From Nitrosopumilus sp. (GTDB lineage Archaea > Thermoproteota > Nitrososphaeria > Nitrososphaerales > Nitrosopumilaceae), in NCBI RefSeq assembly GCF_025699125.1, contig NZ_JAILWC010000001.1:786204-850203 (forward strand): a stretch of DNA of 64,000 bases, in the 5' to 3' direction. The stretch's first letter is position 1, and each line of letters begins with the position of its first letter. Shown here piece by piece: positions 33,973 to 43,732 of the stretch. The translations under genes were made by a program, and so were the position numbers. The notes beneath the pieces are model-generated. The model did not search any database. It worked only from the letters and a program-made list of their open reading frames with translations, and had not been told where the DNA came from.

Positions 33973-34857
33973 ATGAAAAAAATAGGAATTGTAGGATTAG
34001 GAATGTTAGGAAATGCTGTGGCACTGCATTTGTTAGATGTAGGATTTGATGTCACAGTATACAATAGAACAAAAGAAAAAACAATTCAAGTTAAAGAAAA
34101 AGGAGGAAAAGTTACATCATCACCAAAAGAAACTGCTGAAAACGCAGAGCTCGTCATAATAGTAGTTAAAGATGCAGAGGCAGTAAAACAAGTATCATTT
34201 GGAAACAAGGGAATCATAGAATGTAAAAACGAAAAATTGATTGTTGCAGATATGAGTACAGTTGAACCGTCAGAATCAAAAAACATCTCAAAAAAATTTC
34301 AAGAGCACAATATTAACAAACTGGATATTCCAGTAATGGGGGGACCAAATGTAGCTATCACAGGAGAACTAGTCATGATGGTATCAGGAGATAAAACTGC
34401 TTTTGATAATTGTAAAAACGTTCTAGAAAAAATTGCAAATAAAGTATTTTTCTTAGGAGGAAGCGGGATAGCACATTCAGTTAAACTTGCCATGAACCTA
34501 CAAATAACTATGCTTGCTCTGGCACTATCTGAAGGGATCACTCTTATGAAGAATGCAGATGTGGATCCAAAAATATTTCTTGAAATTTTAAACTCTACGT
34601 ATTTTAAAACTGGCATGAGTGAAAAAAAGGCATACAAAATGATAGACGGAGAATATACCGCAACATTTACTCTTTCAAACCTAAAAAAAGACATCAGTAC
34701 TATTACAAAAATGGCCAAATCCTTAGGAATAAAACTCCCAATGATAGAAAAAGCAGAGGAAGTGTATGACGACGCCCTAAAAGAAGGACTGGGGGAGATT
34801 GACTATACAGGGATAATAGAGTACATCAAAAGAATTAATGATTCCAAACAAAAATAA
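33973..34857 (+). CDS. beta-hydroxyacid dehydrogenase (3-hydroxyisobutyrate dehydrogenase family)
   Basis: 294 aa. Rossmann motif GLGMLGNAVALHLL at residues 8-21, substrate motif DIPVMGGPNVAITGELVMM (residues ~116-134, usual D-x-PVSGG), and the catalytic lysine in GIAHSVKLAMN near 175. Likely an NAD(P)H-dependent short-chain hydroxyacid reductase such as succinic or glyoxylic semialdehyde reductase. The 3-hydroxypropionate/4-hydroxybutyrate CO2 cycle of this group uses semialdehyde reductases, but no evidence here ties this enzyme to it. Confidence 0.85.
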   Translation: MKKIGIVGLGMLGNAVALHLLDVGFDVTVYNRTKEKTIQVKEKGGKVTSSPKETAENAELVIIVVKDAEAVKQVSFGNKGIIECKNEKLIVADMSTVEPSESKNISKKFQEHNINKLDIPVMGGPNVAITGELVMMVSGDKTAFDNCKNVLEKIANKVFFLGGSGIAHSVKLAMNLQITMLALALSEGITLMKNADVDPKIFLEILNSTYFKTGMSEKKAYKMIDGEYTATFTLSNLKKDISTITKMAKSLGIKLPMIEKAEEVYDDALKEGLGEIDYTGIIEYIKRINDSKQK

Positions 34858-34912
34858 TTGCACGAATATAATTAAACAAAAATTCTATAAGTTATGAGTT
34901 CCTTGTGCTAGT

Positions 34913-35674
34913 ATGAGATTAAGTGATAAAGTCGCCATAGTAACAGGTGCATCAAGTGACATAGGTAAAGGAATTGCTAAAAGATTTTCAGAAGAAGGGG
35001 CAAAAGTAGTCATGGTTGCAAGAAACCTAGAAGGATTGGAAAATGCAAGAAAAGAGATAGGAAATGAAGAGTCAACAGCATCAGTCACGTGCGATTTGAT
35101 AGATGAATCACAAGTATTACAAGCAGTAAATCAAATCATGGACACGTATGGGAAAATAGACATTTTAGTAAATAATGCAGGAGCAATCAATGATCCAGTA
35201 CATTTTCACGAAATGAAAGACGCAGAAATTAAAAAACTCATAGATGTTAACTTGTTAGGAGTCTTTCATATGACAAAAGCAGTTCTTTCAAAAATGTCAG
35301 ACGTAAAAAGTGGTGCAATTGTAAACATTGGCTCTATTTCAAGCGAAAGAGCAATTCCAAGAGTGCATTTGGCAGTGTATTCAGCAACTAAAGCAGCAAT
35401 TTCCATGTTTACAAAATCAATCGCAGTTGAATATGCAAGAAGAAACATCAGATGTAATTGCGTCAATCCAGGAATTATTAATTCAGGAATGATTAAACCA
35501 TATCTAGATGATCCTCAAGCAAGAAAAGTTCTCGAAGAAAGATTACCACTTGCAAGAGTCGGCGAACCTGTAGATGTTGCAAATGCAGTACTGTATTTAG
35601 CATCAGACGAGGCAAATTGGGTGACTGGAACTATCTTAAATGTAGATGGTGGCAAAACAGCTTCAGAAGGATAA
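34913..35674 (+). CDS. short-chain dehydrogenase/reductase (FabG-like)
   Basis: 253 aa. [12 protein letters not shown] near residue 11 binds NAD(P); the NNAG motif is near 87, and the catalytic Ser-Tyr-Lys appears as [22 protein letters not shown]. Classic SDR of the 3-oxoacyl-ACP reductase-like group, substrate unknown. It follows the dehydrogenase gene by 55 bp. Its 3' end overlaps the convergent DUF99 gene by 12 bp. Confidence 0.9.
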   Translation: MRLSDKVAIVTGASSDIGKGIAKRFSEEGAKVVMVARNLEGLENARKEIGNEESTASVTCDLIDESQVLQAVNQIMDTYGKIDILVNNAGAINDPVHFHEMKDAEIKKLIDVNLLGVFHMTKAVLSKMSDVKSGAIVNIGSISSERAIPRVHLAVYSATKAAISMFTKSIAVEYARRNIRCNCVNPGIINSGMIKPYLDDPQARKVLEERLPLARVGEPVDVANAVLYLASDEANWVTGTILNVDGGKTASEG

Positions 35675-36244
35675 CCCTTTTTCAAACAATGTTTTTGCCA
35701 GTAATTGTGATACACGGATAGGTTCTGGGATAGAACCATCCAATGTCAAATCATCAAGAAGATGTCGTACATCATTTAGTGAACAGCCCTCTCTCCGAAC
35801 AAAAATATCATGACATGTATGCAAAGTAATCTTGTCTCTTTTACCCAATTTATTATATTCAGAAAGTTTAGATTCAAATGAATTTGGAAAATGTTGTTTA
35901 ATGGCACTATCTATTCCCACAGAATCATTATATGAAATTCCAATTATAGGAATTGTTAGAGAATCAAACAATTGTTTTATGTCTATAATATTATACATAG
36001 AGACTATCAAACCAGATATCAAAACATAGCTAACATCAGGTCTCTGAAGTTCATTATACATCTTCAAGATGGAATCTGTAGCATCATCACCGCCTATTGT
36101 AGTACTTCCAAATACAAAATCATCAATGATGAAATCTCGTCTCATTACAATTCCAGATAAAATAGATTTTGAAGAATTTGGTCCAAAGCTTTCAGCAATA
36201 GCAAGGCCTCTCAGTCCCTTTTTTTCAAGATGAAGAGATCTCAT
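35663..36244 (-). CDS. DUF99 family protein
   Basis: 193 aa, archaeal DUF99 (COG1628). Recognised by LRGLAIAESFG near residue 11, GSTTIGGDDAT near 47 and ISYND near 104. Family function is unclear; members are often described as possible endonuclease-like proteins, but no catalysis is established. It starts within the coding sequence of a 41-aa membrane gene (overlap 20 bp), so both are read from one mRNA. Confidence 0.82.
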   Translation of the reverse strand: MRSLHLEKKGLRGLAIAESFGPNSSKSILSGIVMRRDFIIDDFVFGSTTIGGDDATDSILKMYNELQRPDVSYVLISGLIVSMYNIIDIKQLFDSLTIPIIGISYNDSVGIDSAIKQHFPNSFESKLSEYNKLGKRDKITLHTCHDIFVRREGCSLNDVRHLLDDLTLDGSIPEPIRVSQLLAKTLFEKGLSF

Positions 36245-36350
36245 TTTTCTTTGCCCTCAAGTATGCTCTATAGCTTAATCCCGTAATGGTCATAATTATA
36301 CCAGTAATTACAGACCACATAACGAAAGATGCGATTTGAGATTCGTCCAT
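36225..36350 (-). CDS. 41-aa single-span membrane protein overlapping DUF99
   Basis: ATG 36350 to TGA 36225. An acidic start (MDESQIASF), one hydrophobic helix of about 18 residues, and a basic tail (RAYLRAKK) give a clear N-out/C-in topology. The last 20 bp overlap the start of the DUF99 gene in another frame, consistent with translational coupling. Not a named family; similar tiny membrane proteins occur in related archaea. Confidence 0.55.
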   Translation of the reverse strand: MDESQIASFVMWSVITGIIMTITGLSYRAYLRAKKNEISSS

Positions 36351-36439
36351 AAATTATTAGGAATTTGTAAACATCTAAAGTTTCGGTTAGGAACAAGAAT
36401 GTCAAATTCAATTTTGCCTGAAACATCTAAATAGATTTA

Positions 36440-36664
36440 ATGCAAGTGAAATTTATGCCTGAATTTATTTGCCCTGACTGCGGGAAACGACTATTTCATG
36501 AAAATGAAACAACGTTAAAAATCGAGGAAACAATTCATTCAAAATTCTGCAGGAAAACCGAAGGTGAAACACATAGTTTTATGCATCGAGATCCAGCACA
36601 TATGCAAACTTTTGATTCAGAAAGAGAAAACGATACATCAGGCACGCCAGTGTTAAAGAAATAA
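36440..36664 (+). CDS. C2HC zinc-finger-like small protein
   Basis: 74 aa from ATG 36440; the ATG at 36455 (MPEFICPDCG) is an equally good start. C-P-D-C-G, then 17 residues on H-S-K-F-C, gives a C2HC finger. The C-terminus is acidic with His/Met. It is followed by the geranylgeranyl reductase gene 52 bp away. Function unknown. Confidence 0.6.
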   Translation: MQVKFMPEFICPDCGKRLFHENETTLKIEETIHSKFCRKTEGETHSFMHRDPAHMQTFDSERENDTSGTPVLKK

Positions 36665-36716
36665 TTTCAAAAAAATACCTCAAAATTATATCCTAGGCAT
36701 TACTGATGGAGTCTAG

Positions 36717-37931
36717 TTGTCAGAGGAATATCATTATGATTTAGTTGTAGTAGGAGGAGGTCCAGCAGGTTCATCAGCAGCATATGAAGCTGCAAGAAAC
36801 GGAGTCAGGGTGGCCATGCTAGAAAAAGAAAATTCAATAGCAGAAACAGTTAGAACAAGTGGTGTAACATGGATTCAAAACATCAAAGAGTTTGGAATTC
36901 CAGATGATTGCTATAATCCCATAAAAAATTTCTCATTTTGTTCACCAAATAATGAAGTTACAATTAGCGATTCAGTTCCACGAGCTGCCGTGTTAGATGT
37001 GAGAAAAACATACAGATGGTTAGCTCAAGAAGCAAAACAGTCAGGCGCAGATATTTTTGTCAAAATCAATGTTAACAATGTAATTAAAAATGAAATGGGA
37101 GACATCATCGGAGTAAGCGGAATTGGGCCAAATGGCAAAATCACATTTCATTCCAAAGCAGTGATAGATGCAAGTGGATTTCCTTCAGTTGTTGTCAAAG
37201 CAATGGGATTTGCTACTCAATGGAAAAGATTTGGTGCAGGAGCTGAATACGAGGTAAAAGTAGAAAATATCGATCCAGACACATGGTGGCTAATGGTGGG
37301 TAAGCAATATTCACCTGCAGGATATGCGTGGATTTTTCCTCTAGGAAATAACATTGCAAGAATTGGAGTGGGTGTTGGAAAACCAGAATCGAATGTAGAT
37401 CCAACTCAAAGACTAAAAGAATTAATGGATTCAAAGTTAGGACCAATTAAAAAACTGGGAAAAATATCACCAATTGAGTTTCATTATGGGTTGATTCCAA
37501 ATGACGGATTATCAAGAAAGACAGTGTTCAATAATTTAATTTTAGTTGGGGACTCTGCAGGACAGGCAAATCCATTGGTTCTTGAGGGAATTAGATATGC
37601 TATAAAATTCGGCAGAGTTGCAGGAAAAGTAGCATCAGATGCAATTAAAGCAGGAAACACAGATGAAAGTTCTTTAAAAGCCTATGAAGAAAATTGGAAA
37701 AAAGAAATCGAATCCAAGATTAATTCTGCTGGAAAAGTACAGGATAGATGGATTGGGTTATCTGATGAAGAATGGGATAAAGAGTTAGATATCATTAAAG
37801 AATTAAAACCTGAAGAGTTCATTGATTTTATAAAAGCAGAATTTGGGTTATCAAACATGATAAAACTTGCTACACATCATCCAAAACTTGCAGTAAGACA
37901 GCTCTTTAATTTAGTTAAAGGGAAAAAATGA
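36717..37931 (+). CDS. geranylgeranyl reductase family flavoprotein
   Basis: 404 aa. FAD motif VVVGGGPAGSSAA at residues 9-21, the EKENSIAETVRTSG loop, and the GDSAGQANPLVLEGIRYA segment near 277-294 are family signatures. Such enzymes saturate geranylgeranyl chains of archaeal membrane lipids or of quinone side chains. Start is TTG. The 3' end abuts the convergent large secreted protein gene with no spacer. Confidence 0.88.
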   Translation: MSEEYHYDLVVVGGGPAGSSAAYEAARNGVRVAMLEKENSIAETVRTSGVTWIQNIKEFGIPDDCYNPIKNFSFCSPNNEVTISDSVPRAAVLDVRKTYRWLAQEAKQSGADIFVKINVNNVIKNEMGDIIGVSGIGPNGKITFHSKAVIDASGFPSVVVKAMGFATQWKRFGAGAEYEVKVENIDPDTWWLMVGKQYSPAGYAWIFPLGNNIARIGVGVGKPESNVDPTQRLKELMDSKLGPIKKLGKISPIEFHYGLIPNDGLSRKTVFNNLILVGDSAGQANPLVLEGIRYAIKFGRVAGKVASDAIKAGNTDESSLKAYEENWKKEIESKINSAGKVQDRWIGLSDEEWDKELDIIKELKPEEFIDFIKAEFGLSNMIKLATHHPKLAVRQLFNLVKGKK

Positions 37932-40889
37932 TCATTTCACATTAAAAAAGTCAGTTACTCGCGTATCATGATATTCTAATTGAATGACGTGCAGACCAGA
38001 ATCAAATGGTTTTGATATTATTTCTGAAAATAAGCCTGAAGAATTATCTTTAAGAGGAATCTCCTCTATCAAATTCCCTTTCTGATCAAAAATATCAACA
38101 AAGATATCTTCTCTAAATGCAATTGTCTTCTGAACAGCCCCAGATATTATCAGTTTATCATTATCATAGGAAGCTTCAATCACTGCGGTACGGGAACGGA
38201 TGGGAAGGTATCTTTCAATGATCATTTTTAATTCATCGATGTTTTCATCTACACTTTGAGCATTCTTATCAGTAAACCCTGACTTTATTTCATTAATTAC
38301 AGATGAAAATCTAGAATTACTAGCAAAATCTTCACCGCCAAATTTTTCTGCAAATGATTCTAGTTCTTCAAATTCGCGTGCTAATTCAACCATATTCAAA
38401 TCAGTTTCACTGTATTCAAAATCAAATTCTTCTTCAACATGAACAATTTGAGTAGCCTTAGAATCTTGATATTGTAACATTACAACATATAGGCCAGGAT
38501 CGGTGGGGGCAATCCATTGGGTGAAAAAATCACCTTGCTTGGTATCAGTAAATTTTAAGCTACTGTGAGTACTTCCATCCATATTGAAAACAGTAACGTA
38601 AAGATTTTCGCGCCTATCAAAAATAGATTTTTCAGTAGCGCCCTTTAGAATCCAAATATCTTTTTCTGCATCAAATGAGATATCATATATTATTTTTGGG
38701 TTTTTGAGAACCAGATGTTCACTAAGATAATCACCAATTTCTGAAATTTTGGATTCTGCGTCGACAAAGTTTGCAATATCAATTAATTCATTAGCATCAA
38801 TCATCATTTGATCATACTCATCAACGTATGCAGAAAATTCACTGTTGTGGAAGGTGGACACCATGTTTGAAAAAGTGCTGAGTTTTTTACGGAATTCAAT
38901 ACGCTTTATCTCATCTGCAGTATATCCAACATCAGACCCCAGAGGATCATTTGCATAAGCCTGTGAAACATCTGTCCATTCACCAAATAATTCTCTCACT
39001 AACGTATCAGCTTGATCAAGATCATTTTGAATCACAAGATCCCTTACGTTATCTATTTTCTCATTGAATTTTTCAGTGAATTGAATATAGTTTGGTAAAA
39101 AGCGATTCTTGGTTAAGCTGAGTTCAACCAAGTTTTCAAGAGATTTTGCACGTTGTAAAATATCACTAGCACGTACTTTGAATGCATCTTTATCATAAGA
39201 ATCCAAATCGGATTTGATCTGAGGTGCTTTTTCACTTACCCAGGTTAGCAAAACTTCAATCCTATCAATTCTTGTTATTGAGGGGTTCCCAGATTCCATT
39301 TGTTTAGCAGTATCTAAAATTTTAAGAGCATTGTCAATCAAAAATAGATTTTCGTAATCAGCGTGTAACTCAGCCTTTTCTTTCATAGTCTTGTATTGGA
39401 ATTCTAAAACAATCAATGGGTTTCGTTTTTCTCTGAGTTCAATCATTGATTGATCAAATTCAGAAACAATATCCAAAATCTCATCAGGTGATTTAGCATT
39501 TTCCACTCGCTCTAAAAGTAATTTCCAATCAGATACAAGACTAGAATCAATACCGCTTGATTGTGAAATCTCGACACTCTTGTTAATTCTTGAAGAAATA
39601 TCTATAATCTGAACCATCTGTTTTATGACATATTCAGAATCCAAGATACTTTGAACGGATGTAGCGAGTGCAAGATCTGTTTCCAAATCCTCCCAGTCAG
39701 GCATGATCAGATTAGCAAGTTCACTGTTTTCTTCGGAATCGCTTGAGATAAATCTCTCAACAGTGTCTAATTCTCTCAATAGAATTGCGGCCTGATGTAA
39801 TTCCGAAACGCGTGTTTTAGAATCAAGTAGATCTTCGATAGACTCTTTTTCCATTAACGAAGGTTTTAGCAATTCCCAATCATTTTGAATTAATCTGTAA
39901 AGATCACTTTCTTTTCTAGATACGACATCAAGATATCGGGATTTTGAGAGAATGTCAATTAGTTCGTTCAATTCTTCAGAATAAATTGGAGCGGTTCCCC
40001 TAGCAAAAATAAAGCCCACTTCATTTTTCACAGGCTTGCTCATCACAGTGTCAGACTTTGTCATCAAATTAAGCAATGTCTCTTCTAATTCATCAAATGT
40101 AGGAGTTCTTTGATTAGTTGCCTTTTCAGGATTTACGTTTCTAATGTCAACAAAAGCATCAGTTAGTAAATCAACTGCCTTTGTTTTATCACCAATATGA
40201 TAATAAAATATTGCAGAGTAAATTGTTCTGTCAATAGATTTTGCAAGATCAAAAGATATTTTGTCATCATCTAATAACTTCTGCACAGAATCAAGGGAAG
40301 AGGATATTGCAGGCCTAATTAACGGATCAACCTCAAGAATCAAATCACTCACAAAAAACTCACTCCATAAATCAACATATGTGGTTTCCAAGTCAGACAA
40401 ATCATTTGATGTTTGATTTGATATAGGGGATGAAATATCAAACAATGTGCCAATTAACAGACCTTGATCTTTTACTAAGTTTTGTGCAAGAGAAAGTTTT
40501 TCTTCATTGTTGGGTTCAGAAAACGAAGATGAAGACACAGTAAATGTCGTAGATTTTGAATAATCACCATAAAATAATTTTATTTCATATTCACCAGAAA
40601 GCCCACAAATTCTTCCTTTCAATGGAATAACATCTGTGATGAAAATTCCATTGGGTAAGGGTATTAGTTGTTGGATTTGACATAAGTCGCCTTCAGGATT
40701 AAAAATTTGCATTATTAGGAAAGAATCATCGGTAATGCTTGCAATTTGGCCATAAATGAAAAGAGGTTCACCATGGTCATAATTTCCAAAATCATCAAGA
40801 AGTGTAATCCTGTCAGGACTTTGAGCTGATGCATACACAGGCATTAATAAAATAACAATTAGGCTCAGAATTACCGGAATTTTCCCCAT
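37932..40889 (-). CDS. large secreted protein with beta-sandwich and helical domains
   Basis: 985 aa. A signal peptide (residues 1-22, ending ASA) leads to an Ig-like beta domain (25-120). A long helical region (about 130-760) rich in Asp, Ser, Leu and Glu has repeated 30-50-residue helical hairpins. Two further beta domains follow (about 765-850 and 895-985), each with the pattern ...GA(T/V)(E/Q)K(S/T)I..R.(N/D)(L/I)(Y/F)V. Probably cell-surface or attached to the S-layer. No sorting signal or membrane anchor at the C-terminus. Family not named. Confidence 0.75.
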   Translation of the reverse strand: MGKIPVILSLIVILLMPVYASAQSPDRITLLDDFGNYDHGEPLFIYGQIASITDDSFLIMQIFNPEGDLCQIQQLIPLPNGIFITDVIPLKGRICGLSGEYEIKLFYGDYSKSTTFTVSSSSFSEPNNEEKLSLAQNLVKDQGLLIGTLFDISSPISNQTSNDLSDLETTYVDLWSEFFVSDLILEVDPLIRPAISSSLDSVQKLLDDDKISFDLAKSIDRTIYSAIFYYHIGDKTKAVDLLTDAFVDIRNVNPEKATNQRTPTFDELEETLLNLMTKSDTVMSKPVKNEVGFIFARGTAPIYSEELNELIDILSKSRYLDVVSRKESDLYRLIQNDWELLKPSLMEKESIEDLLDSKTRVSELHQAAILLRELDTVERFISSDSEENSELANLIMPDWEDLETDLALATSVQSILDSEYVIKQMVQIIDISSRINKSVEISQSSGIDSSLVSDWKLLLERVENAKSPDEILDIVSEFDQSMIELREKRNPLIVLEFQYKTMKEKAELHADYENLFLIDNALKILDTAKQMESGNPSITRIDRIEVLLTWVSEKAPQIKSDLDSYDKDAFKVRASDILQRAKSLENLVELSLTKNRFLPNYIQFTEKFNEKIDNVRDLVIQNDLDQADTLVRELFGEWTDVSQAYANDPLGSDVGYTADEIKRIEFRKKLSTFSNMVSTFHNSEFSAYVDEYDQMMIDANELIDIANFVDAESKISEIGDYLSEHLVLKNPKIIYDISFDAEKDIWILKGATEKSIFDRRENLYVTVFNMDGSTHSSLKFTDTKQGDFFTQWIAPTDPGLYVVMLQYQDSKATQIVHVEEEFDFEYSETDLNMVELAREFEELESFAEKFGGEDFASNSRFSSVINEIKSGFTDKNAQSVDENIDELKMIIERYLPIRSRTAVIEASYDNDKLIISGAVQKTIAFREDIFVDIFDQKGNLIEEIPLKDNSSGLFSEIISKPFDSGLHVIQLEYHDTRVTDFFNVK

Positions 40890-40966
40890 AGAATTACAAA
40901 CCTACGTTAATCATACTTAAAACTTGAGTAGCTATGATATGTGAAATTTTTTAATATTTGATTTGA

Positions 40967-41182
40967 TCAAGCCATGGCAACTACCATCCGATAGTTGCCA
41001 GACTTGATTTTTGGCACAGTGTTGGTATGGTCGATATTTTGCGACATACAAATTGAATGAAATTGCACTAGTGTGCAAAAGGCACAATCTTTACAAATCA
41101 TACTATTAGGCATCAAACATTGAGAGCATTTTGAATACTCGTATAATTTTCCACCGCATTTTCTGCATGATTCATCTGGCAA
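40967..41182 (-). CDS. small zinc-ribbon protein (family A paralogue)
   Basis: 71 aa with C-x2-CGGKL, K-C-x2-C, C-x2-C and an HS-x-C end, the same layout as 8284-8481. It has an extra cysteine (FCTL). Start is TTG at 41182. It stands alone between the large secreted protein gene and a methyltransferase gene. The 32-kb separation from its paralogue suggests an old dispersed family. Confidence 0.6.
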   Translation of the reverse strand: MPDESCRKCGGKLYEYSKCSQCLMPNSMICKDCAFCTLVQFHSICMSQNIDHTNTVPKIKSGNYRMVVAMA

Positions 41183-41267
41183 TTCTTTTCAAATTAATTT
41201 AATGCAAATAAAATATAAGCAACACGTAGAAGTTGTTCATATCAATCATCAGTGAAACAAGATTATA

Positions 41268-41921
41268 ATGGAAATAAAAAAACAAGGAAGTATGGACAAG
41301 GTTAGAAAGACGTTTGATGAATGGGCTCAAAATGGACGAGCAGAATTAATGGAAATAGAGCATGGAAAGAATGTTGTAAAATTTTTGCAAACAATATCAT
41401 TTGATAAGCCATTTACATTTCTAGATGTCGGTTGTGGAAATGGATGGGTAGTTAGAAAAATAGCAAAAGAAAAAAACTGTAAAAAGGCGATAGGCATAGA
41501 TAAAAGTAAAAAAATGATCATTCAAGCTACACGAAAAAAAGAAAACAACAAAGAAGAATACATTCACACAGATGTTGAAACAATGAAGAATAGAAGAAAG
41601 TTTGATTTTGTTTTTTCGATGGAGTCTCTTTATTATGCAAATTCAATGGAGTTAGCACTGAAAAAAATATTCAAACTACTAAAACCAGGTGGAAAATTTT
41701 TTTGTGGAACGGACTTTTATTCAGACAATAAGGCCACTGCTAAATGGGCAAAAATTATGAAAATACAGATGCACCTACATTCAAAAAAAGAATGGAAAGA
41801 GTTTTTTAAAAACGCAGGATTCATTGTAAAAACAAAACAAATCAAAGATTTGAGAAATACAAAAAAATGGAAGCGAGAATTTGGCACATTATTCATCATA
41901 GGCACAAAGCCTAAAAGGTAA
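41268..41921 (+). CDS. class I SAM-dependent methyltransferase
   Basis: 217 aa. SAM motif I FLDVGCGNGWV near residues 46-56, motif II GIDKSKKMI near 72-80, and the KLLKPGGKFF loop near 131-140. The acceptor cannot be read from the sequence; lipid, quinone or small-molecule methyltransferases share this layout. The next downstream feature on the same strand is RNase P RNA. Confidence 0.82.
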   Translation: MEIKKQGSMDKVRKTFDEWAQNGRAELMEIEHGKNVVKFLQTISFDKPFTFLDVGCGNGWVVRKIAKEKNCKKAIGIDKSKKMIIQATRKKENNKEEYIHTDVETMKNRRKFDFVFSMESLYYANSMELALKKIFKLLKPGGKFFCGTDFYSDNKATAKWAKIMKIQMHLHSKKEWKEFFKNAGFIVKTKQIKDLRNTKKWKREFGTLFIIGTKPKR

Positions 41922-41952
41922 TATTCAAATTCAATCAAGAAACACAACTATC

Positions 41953-42236
41953 ATGTGAGCTGGAGCACGATACGCTGCTACGGCAGAGGAAACTCCTCCC
42001 TCCATACAGGAAATGTGATCCGGAGATGGATAATCAGAGATGATTGGCAACGGAGCAGAAAAAAATCCAATATGGCGCACTATGATGGCAAAACCTGAGG
42101 TTTCCATAAAAGGAATGAAAAAAGCCGTCCCACATGGAGCAAGGCCAAACAGAACTTTAAGTTCCTGTACTAGGTTCAGGTAGGCTGCAAAGCGAAATAT
42201 CGTGGAAACAGAAGGAGGGTTACTCCCAGCACACAT
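41953..42236 (+). ncRNA. rnpB: RNase P RNA
   Basis: A 284-nt GC-richer island. The ends pair as P1: TGTGAGCTGG at 41954 with CCAGCACACA ending 42235 (one A bulge on each side). The conserved P4 region is recognisable as GAGGAAACTCC near 41986 and AACAGAAGGAGGG near 42208, with CCTCC pairing to GGAGG as in other archaeal RNase P RNAs. The 3' end is followed by T6 (42239-42244). It is the catalytic RNA that trims tRNA 5' leaders. A 101-aa ORF on the opposite strand over the same interval is spurious. Confidence 0.85.
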
Positions 42237-42238
42237 AA

Positions 42239-42244
42239 TTTTTT
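42239..42244 (+). terminator. oligo-T terminator of RNase P RNA
   Basis: T6 directly after the closing P1 strand, followed by AATTTT, fits archaeal oligo-dT termination. The convergent Cys-rich protein gene ends at 42258, so termination is needed here. Confidence 0.55.
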
Positions 42245-42257
42245 AATTTTAAAAATG

Positions 42258-43631
42258 TTAGCTCATTGAGCGAACTTGCTCTTTACAAATCTCTGCATTA
42301 CACTTGCATGAGGCATCACACAAACATGAACCGTGCATCTCACAATCACACTCAGAACCCATCTCAGCAGATGCTGCACATCCACAGGCTGCCTCTTCAG
42401 TAGCGGATGTCTGTGGTGGTGGACTTTGTTGTTGTGCATTATCATAAACGCTTCGGGTTTGCTGATAATCAGTTTCATCCTTCAACTGTGCTTCACCTCT
42501 ATTCGTTTGATAACCACCAGACGATGCACTAGTTTGATAACCAACTAATCTGTTTGGATCAATTCCTTGTTGTCCAACTTTTTCATTTTTAAGAGATCTA
42601 TTACTTACAATGAAAAATGCAATTCCTGCAATCGCGGCCATTCCTGCCATTCCATAAACTATCATAATTGGAAAGTCACCAGTAGAAGTTGTTGCATATC
42701 CCTCCGGAGGCTTTGGTGTAACACCTGCAATTTCAAGACCATCCAATACATCCAAAGCTCCAAAACCTATGGTAGCCAAGTTTGCTTGGTCGGCGGATTG
42801 TACACTTCTAACGGTATATTTTTGATCAGCAACAACATCAGCTGTAAAGACTCTTTCAACCTGTCTTCCTTCCCTAATGCTGCTTTCTCCCATTGTCCAA
42901 CTTGACACTACAAAACCAGCTATTTCTTCATCCAATCCAAATGTTCCAGCATCTACATTGATTCCAGTTGGATCAAACAAAAAGTGCCAATTTGTAAGTG
43001 GTTGTTCTAAAATAAAATCAGCATTAATAATTGGTCTATGTAAAACTTGTTCAGCTTCAGTTCCAGCAAATACAGCATATACTTCAGGTTCCTTATCCCT
43101 CAACATGTTAATTGGAATATTGATTTCTACTCCATCGATATTGACTTCACCATTAACAGTCATTCCTCTCCATCCTAGGTCAACCAAAGTTCTTTGGGCA
43201 TCTTTTGTGATTACATAATCAGACAATGTACCTTCCAAGAGAACTTTATAGTCAATTGACGTATTGATAGATCTTCCTTTAAGTAAGAATTCATAGGATA
43301 CATTCAAATCGGAAACTTTTGCGTGGCTTCCATCATTAGAGAGTTTTTGATTTAATTTTGCCATTAATTCCTGAACGCCAGGATTTGATGAATCTGCAGA
43401 ACCTGAAACTGTCCATTCTTTTCCTTGTAATTCATCAAAGAGTTTTCCGCCGTTTGGATATTCAATGAAGACAGTTTTGAGATAATGCATTGAAAATGGT
43501 GAAGAATCTGAATTAGGATTAATTCTAGCATCCAATTGTGCAGCCCAAGCGGTACTGCTAGCTCCAATAACAACAAGTACTGCAAGCAAAACTGTTAAGA
43601 GTACAGCTTTAGACACGAGTGAAATCCACAA
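42258..43631 (-). CDS. secreted single-span protein with cysteine-rich cytoplasmic tail
   Basis: 457 aa. A signal/anchor at residues 8-30 (ending AWA), a beta-rich extracellular region (31-305), one membrane helix (about 318-337), and a ~120-residue hydrophilic tail. The last 55 residues contain ten cysteines as CGC, CDC, CLC, C, CKC, C with histidine, a metallothionein-like pattern. It may bind copper, zinc or iron-sulfur inside the cell while the outer domain senses or attaches to a ligand. The family is known only from related archaea as hypothetical. It starts about 100 bp from the divergent cofD gene. Confidence 0.75.
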   Translation of the reverse strand: MWISLVSKAVLLTVLLAVLVVIGASSTAWAAQLDARINPNSDSSPFSMHYLKTVFIEYPNGGKLFDELQGKEWTVSGSADSSNPGVQELMAKLNQKLSNDGSHAKVSDLNVSYEFLLKGRSINTSIDYKVLLEGTLSDYVITKDAQRTLVDLGWRGMTVNGEVNIDGVEINIPINMLRDKEPEVYAVFAGTEAEQVLHRPIINADFILEQPLTNWHFLFDPTGINVDAGTFGLDEEIAGFVVSSWTMGESSIREGRQVERVFTADVVADQKYTVRSVQSADQANLATIGFGALDVLDGLEIAGVTPKPPEGYATTSTGDFPIMIVYGMAGMAAIAGIAFFIVSNRSLKNEKVGQQGIDPNRLVGYQTSASSGGYQTNRGEAQLKDETDYQQTRSVYDNAQQQSPPPQTSATEEAACGCAASAEMGSECDCEMHGSCLCDASCKCNAEICKEQVRSMS

Positions 43632-43732
43632 AATAACAGTAATAAACTTATCTTAAGATTATTGATCGGTATTTTTTGAAAAAGTAATATGGAGTAATTT
43701 AGGTAAACCCGATAGTCTTAGGGGAAAATGGT

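Noticed and set aside
41931-42236. 101-aa ORF on the minus strand
   Set aside because: It lies over the RNase P RNA, has low-plausibility composition, and is explained by the structured RNA on the plus strand.
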